Positions 38,097-44,671 of a stretch of DNA of 64,000 nucleotides are shown piece after piece. Position 1 is the stretch's first letter; the number at the start of each line of letters is the position of its first letter. Made by a program: the position numbers and the translations under genes. The notes under the pieces are model-generated. The model was not told the DNA's origin and searched no databases. It saw nothing but the letters and a program-made list of their open reading frames with translations. Where the stretch lies: contig NZ_JAFBCC010000001.1 of assembly GCF_016907495.1 (NCBI RefSeq), forward strand, positions 3,410,001 to 3,474,000. Reading direction: 5' to 3'. The stretch comes from Arthrobacter tumbae. GTDB lineage: Bacteria; Actinomycetota; Actinomycetes; Actinomycetales; Micrococcaceae.

Positions 38097-38840
38097 GTGC
38101 AGGAACAAGACACCGCTGGAACGCCCGAGGGCAAGACCGGGCGCAGCGTCCTGGTAACGGGAGGAAACCGCGGGATCGGACTGGCCATTGCGCAGTCCTT
38201 CGTCGCCAATGGTGACCGGGTGGCCATCACTTACCGAAGTGGCGATGTTCCGGCGGGCATGCTCGGGGTGAAAGCGGATGTCACGGACACCGAACAGATT
38301 GATGCCGCCTTCAGTGAGGTGGAGGACGCCCATGGGGCCGTTGAGGTGCTCATTGCCAATGCGGGCATCACCAGGGACACCCTGCTTCTTCGGATGAGTG
38401 AGACCGATTTCACGGATGTCGTGGACACGAACCTCACCGGCGCCTTCCGGGTGATCAAGCGGGCCAGCAGGGGAATGCTTCGCCTTCGCAAGGGCCGGAT
38501 CGTCCTCATCTCTTCTGTCTCCGGGCTGTACGGAGCGCCGGGACAAATCAACTACTCTGCATCCAAGGCCGGACTCGTGGGAATCGCCCGTTCGCTGACG
38601 CGGGAACTCGGATCCAGGGGAATTACCTGCAATGTGGTTGCTCCCGGCTTCATCAACACGGACATGACCGCTGCCCTTCCGGCGGAAACCCAGAAGACCT
38701 ACCTTTCGTCTATTCCGGCCGGCCGGTTCGCGGATGCGGGCGAGGTTGCCAACGTGGTCCGCTGGGTCGCCAGCGACGAGGCAGCCTACATTTCAGGCGC
38801 CGTTCTCCCCGTCGACGGCGGACTCGGGATGGGTCACTGA
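38097..38840 (+). CDS. fabG: 3-oxoacyl-ACP reductase FabG
   Basis: FabG reduces 3-ketoacyl-ACP with NADPH in type II fatty acid synthesis. The GTG at 38097, six bases after GAAAGGA, gives 247 residues. It has TGGNRGIGLA (cofactor loop, 21-30), NAGITRD (about 90), catalytic Ser in ISSVSGLYG and the canonical Tyr-x3-Lys in YSASKAG (about 152-158), and DMTAAL near 191. A second SDR follows 65 bases downstream, recalling the mycobacterial fabG1-inhA pair. Confidence 0.93.
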   Translation: MQEQDTAGTPEGKTGRSVLVTGGNRGIGLAIAQSFVANGDRVAITYRSGDVPAGMLGVKADVTDTEQIDAAFSEVEDAHGAVEVLIANAGITRDTLLLRMSETDFTDVVDTNLTGAFRVIKRASRGMLRLRKGRIVLISSVSGLYGAPGQINYSASKAGLVGIARSLTRELGSRGITCNVVAPGFINTDMTAALPAETQKTYLSSIPAGRFADAGEVANVVRWVASDEAAYISGAVLPVDGGLGMGH

Positions 38841-38905
38841 CCACCGCCCGGCAGTTCTCCGCTCCACAAAGCTATTGGCACAACCGAATCAAGGAGGCCC
38901 CGGAC

Positions 38906-39649
38906 ATGGGCGCACTGGACAGCACAACGGCAATCGTCACGGGATCGTCCCGCGGAATCGGCGCTGAGGTGGCAAAGCTGCTTGCCGCGCAGGGCGCCGC
39001 CGTCGTCGTCAATTACCGGCAGAAAGCGCCCCGGGCCAACAAGGTGGTGGCGGGCATCGAGGCTGCCGGTGGCCGGGCCGTCGCGGTGGGCTCGGACCTG
39101 ACTGCGCAGGAGGGCGCCCAGGCACTTGTTGACGCCGCAGTGCAGAATTTTGGTGGGCTCGATCTGCTGGTCCTCAACGCTTCCGGCGGTATGGAATCCG
39201 GACTCGGGGAGGACTACGCGCTCAAGCTCAACCGCGATGCCCAGGTAGGCATGCTCCAGGCAGCCCTCGGAGCCATGCCCGCCGGCGCCCGCGTGGTCTT
39301 TGTCACGAGCCACCAGGCCCACTTCATCAACACGGTGGAAACGATGGATGCCTACGAACCCGTTGCGCGCAGCAAGCGCGCCGGTGAGGATGCGCTTCGG
39401 GAGATGGTTCCGGCGCTGACCGAACGCGGCATCAGCTTCGTCGTCGTCTCAGGAGACATGATCGAGGGCACCGTCACCGCCACCCTGCTCGACCGCGCGG
39501 CGCCCGGCGCCATCGAGGCCCGCCGGCAGGAAGCCGGACGCCTCTACACGGTGGAGGAGTTCGCGGCCGAGATTGTCGCCATGGCAACCGCCGATGTTCC
39601 CACCGGCCATACCGAGTACGTGGGCGGCGCGGAGCACTTCACGCGCTGA
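38906..39649 (+). CDS. SDR-family protein with an enoyl-reductase-like Tyr-x6-Lys site
   Basis: The 247-residue Rossmann protein has VTGSSRGIGAE (11-21) and NASGG (91-95), but no Tyr-x3-Lys. Instead Tyr150 and Lys157 in AYEPVARSKRAG form a Tyr-x6-Lys pair, with Ser135 in VTSHQAHF. That spacing is the mark of enoyl-ACP reductases (FabI, InhA) and, together with the TGSSRGxG loop, of FabL. It sits directly downstream of fabG, so a role as enoyl-ACP reductase is plausible but unproved; it could also be an SDR with a redefined or lost site. GGAGG precedes the ATG. Confidence 0.8.
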   Translation: MGALDSTTAIVTGSSRGIGAEVAKLLAAQGAAVVVNYRQKAPRANKVVAGIEAAGGRAVAVGSDLTAQEGAQALVDAAVQNFGGLDLLVLNASGGMESGLGEDYALKLNRDAQVGMLQAALGAMPAGARVVFVTSHQAHFINTVETMDAYEPVARSKRAGEDALREMVPALTERGISFVVVSGDMIEGTVTATLLDRAAPGAIEARRQEAGRLYTVEEFAAEIVAMATADVPTGHTEYVGGAEHFTR

Positions 39650-39680
39650 ACCCCTGCCGGCCGCCCTGAAGAGCGTGGTC

Positions 39681-40673
39681 CTATAGCCGCACGAAGTGGC
39701 GGACCACGTCAAGGTAGGGAAAGTTCACCGCAACATCAGCGGCTTTCCTCACGGCCGGCTTGGCATTGAACGCAACGCCAAGCCCGGCTGCGGCCAGCAT
39801 GTCCAGGTCATTGGCGCCGTCGCCCACTGCCACCGTGCGTTCGAGCGGTATGCCGGCGGCCTCCGCCCATGCCTGCAGGCAGCGCGCCTTCTCCGCCCGG
39901 TCCACCACCGGCCCGATCACCGAACCCGTGAGTGTGCCGGCATCCACACCGAGCTCATTTGCCTTGGCATGCGTCAGGTTCAGGCGCGCGGCCAGGGGCT
40001 CGAGGATCTGGCTGAACCCGCCGGACACCACCGCAACTAGGTGACCCGCATCCAGGAACGCCTCCACCAGCTGCTCTGCCCCTTCGCTCAATTCGATCCG
40101 GGTTCCGACGTCCTCGATGACCCCTTCTGCCAGCCCGGCAAGCACGGCGACCCTGGCATGCAGGCTCTGGGAAAAATCAAGTTCACCCCGCATAGCGGAT
40201 TCGGTGACGGCAGCAACCTCCGCCTCCCGGCCGGCGTGGGCTGCAAGGAGCTCGATGACCTCCTGCTTGATGAGCGTCGAGTCAACATCCATGATGAGCA
40301 GCTTGGTTCCCTCACGGAGGAGCGCGGGCGGCACCACCGCGATGCCGGTTTCATCCGACAATAGCGGCGCAACCGCCGTCCGAAGCGTGTCGATGCCGTC
40401 GTCGGAACTGACGGTCAGGCAGGCCACCTGGTAGCTGCCGGCGTCGGTGCTGCTCTCACCGACGACGACGGCGCCGTTTTCCTGCAGGGCGCGGCGCACC
40501 CAGGAGCCGTGCGAATCCCCCAACCGGGTGCCGAAGCTGACCACCCTGAACATCTCCGCCACGTGTGCCAACGGCCTTTCCTCGATCCGAGTCTCACCTG
40601 TCATTATGGTGCCCTGCCCGGCGGCGATGAAACCGGGAACCGGCTCCACGGATTCTCCGGTCATCCGCGCCAT
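39681..40673 (-). CDS. serB: Phosphoserine phosphatase SerB
   Basis: It releases serine from phosphoserine, the last step of serine synthesis. The 330-residue protein has an N-terminal ACT-like region and a C-terminal HAD domain with DVDSTLIKQEVIELLA (nucleophile Asp, about residue 129), VSGGFSQIL (motif II, about 217) and GDGANDLDMLAAAGLG (motif IV, about 284). The start is uncertain: ATG 40673 gives this length; ATG 40604 would remove 23 poorly conserved residues. TAGGTT at 40704-40699 is a possible -10. Confidence 0.93.
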   Translation of the reverse strand: MARMTGESVEPVPGFIAAGQGTIMTGETRIEERPLAHVAEMFRVVSFGTRLGDSHGSWVRRALQENGAVVVGESSTDAGSYQVACLTVSSDDGIDTLRTAVAPLLSDETGIAVVPPALLREGTKLLIMDVDSTLIKQEVIELLAAHAGREAEVAAVTESAMRGELDFSQSLHARVAVLAGLAEGVIEDVGTRIELSEGAEQLVEAFLDAGHLVAVVSGGFSQILEPLAARLNLTHAKANELGVDAGTLTGSVIGPVVDRAEKARCLQAWAEAAGIPLERTVAVGDGANDLDMLAAAGLGVAFNAKPAVRKAADVAVNFPYLDVVRHFVRL

Positions 40674-40716
40674 TCATTTAACGTTCAAGGCCGCTCTTAA
40701 CCTAGTGTCTACTGTC

Positions 40717-41502
40717 ATGAGTGATGTTCTGGAACTCTCCGGGGTGAGCCTTGTCCGCGGAGGGAAAGCGCTCCTGGATGACGTCGACTGGCAGGTCCGT
40801 GAAGGCGAGCGCTGGGTGGTCATGGGCCCCAACGGCGCGGGCAAAACGACGCTGCTGCAGATCGCGGGCGCGCGGATCCACCCAACCCGGGGCGTTGTGG
40901 GAATCCTCGATGAGGTGCTGGGAGCCGTTGACGTGTTCGAGCTGCGGCCCCGTATCGGCCTGGCGTCGGCGGCGCTGGCGTCCCAGATCCCGGAACACGA
41001 AACAGTTCTCAATGTCGTCGTCACGGCCTCTTACGGAGTGACCGGCCGCTGGCGCGAACAGTATGAACGGCTCGACGAGCGCAGGGCGTTCCGGCTGCTC
41101 GACGCCTGGGGTGTCTCCACCCTGATGAACAGGCCTTTCGCATCCCTGAGCGAGGGCGAACGCAAACGTGTCCAGATAGCGCGTGCCCTGATGGCCGACC
41201 CGGAGCTGCTGCTGCTCGACGAACCTGCCGCCGGCCTGGATCTGGCCGGGCGCGAGGACCTCGTCGCACGTCTCAGCGAACTCGCTGCCGACGAGGATTC
41301 GCCGGCGATCGTCCTGGTGACGCATCACCTCGAAGAAGTACCTCCCGGCTTTACCCACGCGATGCTCCTGCGTGAAGGGGCAGTGGTGGCGGCCGGACCC
41401 GTCGGGGAGGTGCTGGTGGCCGAACATCTGAGCCGGGCGTTCGACATGCCTCTCGAGGTCACCCGGCGGGATGGCCGTTACAGCGCCGTCGCGCGGTCCT
41501 GA
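40717..41502 (+). CDS. ABC transporter ATP-binding protein, stand-alone
   Basis: The 261-residue ATPase has Walker A MGPNGAGKTTLL (about 36-47), signature LSEGERKRVQIA (Glu for the usual Gly, about 143-154) and Walker B LLLLDEPAAGLD (about 163-174). No permease gene adjoins; a TSUP permease follows 18 bases later but that family does not use ATPases. It resembles the ModF/YlmA-type single ATPases. A TAGTGT eight bases before the ATG suggests a leaderless start. Role unknown. Confidence 0.88.
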   Translation: MSDVLELSGVSLVRGGKALLDDVDWQVREGERWVVMGPNGAGKTTLLQIAGARIHPTRGVVGILDEVLGAVDVFELRPRIGLASAALASQIPEHETVLNVVVTASYGVTGRWREQYERLDERRAFRLLDAWGVSTLMNRPFASLSEGERKRVQIARALMADPELLLLDEPAAGLDLAGREDLVARLSELAADEDSPAIVLVTHHLEEVPPGFTHAMLLREGAVVAAGPVGEVLVAEHLSRAFDMPLEVTRRDGRYSAVARS

Positions 41503-41520
41503 CGCAGCGGAGGAAACTTC

Positions 41521-42297
41521 GTGGACCTGTGGCGCGATGCGCTGATACTGCTCGGCGGTTTGTGGGCCGGAACCATCAACACCATCGTCGGTTCCGGCAC
41601 CCTCGTGACCTTCCCCATCCTGGTTGCCCTGGGGTATGCCCCGGTGACCGCTACCATCAGCAATGCCATGGGCCTCGTGGCCGGCAACGTAACGGGTGCG
41701 TGGGGATACCGGGAAGAGCTGAAGGGAAACGGCCGGATTCTTGCCCGGCTGCTGCCGGCTTCGCTGCTCGGTGGCATAGTCGGAGCAGCCCTCCTCCTTA
41801 ATCTTCCCGAGACCGTCTTCGAGCTGGTCGCGCCGTTCCTGATCGTGGTGGCGCTCGGATTCGTGATCTTCCAGCCGAAGCTGCAGCGTTGGGTGCGGCG
41901 TCGTGCTGAGGCCAGGGCGCCCACAACGTCCCATCCGCTGGCCCTGACGGTGCTCGTCTTCCTGGCCGGCGTCTACGGCGGATATTTCGTCGCCGCGCAG
42001 GGCATTCTGCTGGTGGGAATCCTGGGTATCTTTCTTTCCGGCACCATGCAGTCAGCCAACGCAATGAAGAACGTTCTGGTGCTTGGTGTGAATCTGATTG
42101 CGGCTGTCTCCTACATGATTTTCGCCTTTGACCGTATCGAGTGGTGGGTTGTCCTGCTCATCGCCGTTGGTTCCCTTGTGGGAGGCATCATCGGTTCGAA
42201 GGTCGGCAGGCGCCTTTCCCCCATCGTTCTGCGGAGCGTCATTGTGCTGCTCGGTCTGGTTGCCCTCTACGTCATGATCGTGCGGCTGGTGAGCTAG
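41521..42297 (+). CDS. TSUP (TauE/SafE) family permease
   Basis: The 258-residue membrane protein has about eight helices in two repeats: GTINTIVGSGTLVTFPILVALG near residues 17-38 and GVYGGYFVAAQGILLVGILG near 150, the TauE/SafE hallmark. The family exports or imports sulfite, sulfoacetate and other organosulfur anions. The substrate is not indicated here. The GTG start is preceded by GGAGGA; the next gene begins two bases after its stop. Confidence 0.9.
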   Translation: MDLWRDALILLGGLWAGTINTIVGSGTLVTFPILVALGYAPVTATISNAMGLVAGNVTGAWGYREELKGNGRILARLLPASLLGGIVGAALLLNLPETVFELVAPFLIVVALGFVIFQPKLQRWVRRRAEARAPTTSHPLALTVLVFLAGVYGGYFVAAQGILLVGILGIFLSGTMQSANAMKNVLVLGVNLIAAVSYMIFAFDRIEWWVVLLIAVGSLVGGIIGSKVGRRLSPIVLRSVIVLLGLVALYVMIVRLVS

Positions 42298-42298
42298 C

Positions 42299-43153
42299 GT
42301 GGCACTGGAGCGCCTTTCCAATGCAGCGGACCCCCGGGTCACTGACTACACCGGATTGACCGACACGCAGCTGCGTCGACGCCGCGAGCCGGCTGAAGGC
42401 CTGTACATCGCAGAAAGCACGAAGGTTCTCCGGCGGGCCATCGACGCCGGACATACGCCGCGATCCTTCTTCCTGACGGACAAATGGCTCCCGGAGCTCA
42501 AAGACGTCCTTGCCCGTTTCCCGGACATACCTGCCTATGTCGGGTCCGAGTCGGTACTGGAGGAAATCACCGGATTCCACCTTCACCGCGGAGCCCTGGC
42601 GGCCATGAACCGCCCTGCTCCGCTGGCGCTGGAGGACGTGCTGCACAACGCGCGCCGCGTGGCGATCCTCGAAGACATGGTGGATCACACCAACCTGGGC
42701 GCCGTTTTCCGTTCCGCGGCGGCGCTCGGCGTGGACGCGGTCCTGATCACGCCACGCTGCGCTGATCCGCTGTATCGAAGGGCTATCAGGGTCAGTATGG
42801 GAACGGTCTTCCAGGTGCCGTGGGTCAGACTGGAATCGTGGCCGGGCAGCATCGGAACGCTACGCGGGTCCGGCTTCCTGGTGGCGGCACTGGCCCTGGC
42901 GCCGGATTCGCTCGAACTGCAGGAGTTGTCGCAGCGCGATCCGGACCGACTGGCTCTCATTCTGGGTACCGAGGGTGAGGGGCTCTCGCAGTCCACACTC
43001 GAAGAGGCAGATGTCTCCGTGAGGATTCCCATGAGTTCCGCCGTGGATTCCCTCAACGTGGCGGCGGCGGGCGCCGTTGCCTTCTGGGAGTGCCGACCGC
43101 TCGCACTCCAGCGCGTCGATGGCTCTTTCGCGGATCCCGCGCGCGTGCGGTAG
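42299..43153 (+). CDS. SpoU/TrmH-family RNA 2'-O-methyltransferase
   Basis: It methylates ribose 2'-OH groups of tRNA or rRNA using S-adenosylmethionine. The 284 residues contain the three SPOUT-knot motifs: motif 1 DMVDHTNLGAVFRSAAALGVD (in parts, Asn and Arg conserved, about 126-146), motif 2 LILGTEGEGLS (about 222-232) and motif 3 IPMSSAVDSLNVAAAGAV (about 246-263). The N-terminal 100 residues are the substrate-binding extension. Which RNA is modified is unknown. It starts with GTG two bases after the TSUP stop. Confidence 0.93.
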   Translation: MALERLSNAADPRVTDYTGLTDTQLRRRREPAEGLYIAESTKVLRRAIDAGHTPRSFFLTDKWLPELKDVLARFPDIPAYVGSESVLEEITGFHLHRGALAAMNRPAPLALEDVLHNARRVAILEDMVDHTNLGAVFRSAAALGVDAVLITPRCADPLYRRAIRVSMGTVFQVPWVRLESWPGSIGTLRGSGFLVAALALAPDSLELQELSQRDPDRLALILGTEGEGLSQSTLEEADVSVRIPMSSAVDSLNVAAAGAVAFWECRPLALQRVDGSFADPARVR

Positions 43154-43216
43154 AGTTGGTTGCTGGCCTACGGGCCGTCAACTTTCAAACCACCGGTGCC
43201 TGGCAAAATCCAGGCA
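43151..43216 (+). promoter_or_regulatory. Structured 5' leader of rpmE2
   Basis: After a -10-like TAGAGT (43151-43156) the leader folds into two hairpins: 43159-43182 (GTTG..GGCC, loop TACG, GGCC..CAAC) and 43197-43216 (TGCCTGG, loop CAAAAT, CCAGGCA). L31 leaders that bind the protein and regulate it are described in Actinobacteria; this one is a candidate by position and structure. Confidence 0.5.
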
Positions 43217-43234
43217 ACTACAGAAAGTACTCCC

Positions 43235-43489
43235 ATGAAGTCTGATATCCACCCCAAGTACGCATCGGTCGTCTTCCGCGACCTCGCTTCTGAGAAGTCG
43301 TTCCTCACCCGCTCAACGGTCACTTCTGACAAGACGGTTGAATGGGAAGATGGAAACACCTACCCGCTGGTAGAGGTGGAAATCTCTTCGGAGTCCCACC
43401 CGTTCTACACCGGCAAGCAGCGCATCATGGACTCCGCTGGCCGCGTCGAGCGCTTCAACCAGCGCTTCAAGGGTTTCGGCAAGAAGTAA
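43235..43489 (+). CDS. rpmE2: 50S ribosomal protein L31, type B
   Basis: The ATG at 43235 gives 84 residues beginning [17 protein letters not shown], followed by [12 protein letters not shown] and the basic end [12 protein letters not shown]. It has no Cys residues, so it is the zinc-free type B form, which in other bacteria replaces the zinc-binding L31 when zinc is scarce. No Zur-like box was seen. The leader carries two hairpins and the gene ends in a strong terminator. Confidence 0.96.
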   Translation: MKSDIHPKYASVVFRDLASEKSFLTRSTVTSDKTVEWEDGNTYPLVEVEISSESHPFYTGKQRIMDSAGRVERFNQRFKGFGKK

Positions 43490-43506
43490 ATCGCCTGAAC
43501 ATCGTT

Positions 43507-43543
43507 ACTGGGCCCGAACTGGAATTTCCGGTTCGGGCCCAGT
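43507..43543 (+). terminator. Terminator of rpmE2
   Basis: ACTGGGCCCGAAC pairs perfectly over 13 bases with GTTCGGGCCCAGT, loop of 11 bases, then GCTTT. It begins 18 bases after the rpmE2 stop. Confidence 0.75.
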
Positions 43544-43593
43544 GCTTTAAGCAGATATACCAAGGTGTAGCCGGACGAGGCAGCAGGAGAATC

Positions 43594-44667
43594 ATGGAGC
43601 ACGGGGCAATGCGGGAGTATCACGGGGAATACAAGGTCGCCGGCGGGAAGCTGGTAGTGGTGGACACCGACGTCGTCGGAGGCAAGCTCAGCCGTGTGTC
43701 GGTGAACGGAGATTTCTTCCTGGAGCCGGACGAGGCGCTGTATGACATCAATGCCGCCCTGGAAGGCCTTGACGCCGAAACGTCCCACGGTGAACTGGCA
43801 GCGGCGATCAGGCGGGAGCTGCGCCCGGATGCGCAACTCTTCGGATTCTCTCCCGAGGCGATCGCCACCGCCGTCCGCCGGGCGCTGGGAAAGGCTTCGG
43901 GCTTCGCTGACCATCAATGGGAAATCATTGGTCCCACGCCGCTTCCGACGGCCATGCACGTCGCCATGGACGAAGTGCTGACCCGCGAGGTGGGCGCCGG
44001 GCTTCGTAACCCCACGCTGCGCTTCTGGGAGTGGGAGAGTCCCTCGGTGGTCATTGGCAGCTTTCAGTCCATGCGCAACGAAGTCGATGCTGACGCCGTC
44101 CTTCGCCACGGCGTCAGCGTGGTCCGTCGCATGAGCGGCGGCGGAGCCATGTTCATGGAGCACGGCAACGCCATCACCTATTCGCTGTACCTCCCGCAGT
44201 CGCTGGTGGATGGACTGAGCTTTGCTGACTCCTACCCGTTCCTCGATGACTGGGTGATGGAAGGGTTGAAAAAGCTCGGCATTTCAGCCTGGTACCAGCC
44301 GCTCAACGACATCGCGACTGATATCGGCAAGATCGGCGGCGCGGCGCAGAAACGTCTCAGCAACGGCGGCATGCTCCATCACGTGACGATGTCCTACGAC
44401 ATTGATGCCGACAAGATGCTCGAGATCCTCCGGATAGGACGCGAGAAGCTTTCCGACAAGGGGATCAAGAGCGCCAAGAAACGGGTGGACCCCCTCCGAC
44501 GGCAGACCGGGCTGACGCGTGAGGAGATTATCCAGGTCCTGAGCGAGACCTTCCGGGAGCGCTACCAGGCCGTGGACGGGACACTCACTCAGGCCGAGCT
44601 GACAACCGCGCAGGCGCTGGTGGAGGAGAAGTTCGGCACCGACGAATGGCTCTACCGCGTGCCGTGA
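43594..44667 (+). CDS. Lipoate-protein ligase with accessory domain at the N-terminus
   Basis: Lipoate ligase attaches lipoate to the E2 subunits of pyruvate and related dehydrogenases. The ATG at 43594, after GCAGGAGA, gives 357 residues. Residues 1-100 (YHGEYKVAGGKLVVVDTDV, then VSVNGDFFLEPDEALYDINAAL) match the small accessory domain that lies at the C-terminus in E. coli LplA or is the separate LplB in archaea. The catalytic domain follows, with VVRRMSGGGAMFMEHGNA (lipoyl-AMP loop, about 173-190) and GKIGGAAQKR (Lys, about 247). The domain order is thus permuted relative to E. coli. It converges with pepN, four bases apart. Confidence 0.9.
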   Translation: MEHGAMREYHGEYKVAGGKLVVVDTDVVGGKLSRVSVNGDFFLEPDEALYDINAALEGLDAETSHGELAAAIRRELRPDAQLFGFSPEAIATAVRRALGKASGFADHQWEIIGPTPLPTAMHVAMDEVLTREVGAGLRNPTLRFWEWESPSVVIGSFQSMRNEVDADAVLRHGVSVVRRMSGGGAMFMEHGNAITYSLYLPQSLVDGLSFADSYPFLDDWVMEGLKKLGISAWYQPLNDIATDIGKIGGAAQKRLSNGGMLHHVTMSYDIDADKMLEILRIGREKLSDKGIKSAKKRVDPLRRQTGLTREEIIQVLSETFRERYQAVDGTLTQAELTTAQALVEEKFGTDEWLYRVP

Positions 44668-44671
44668 CCCG

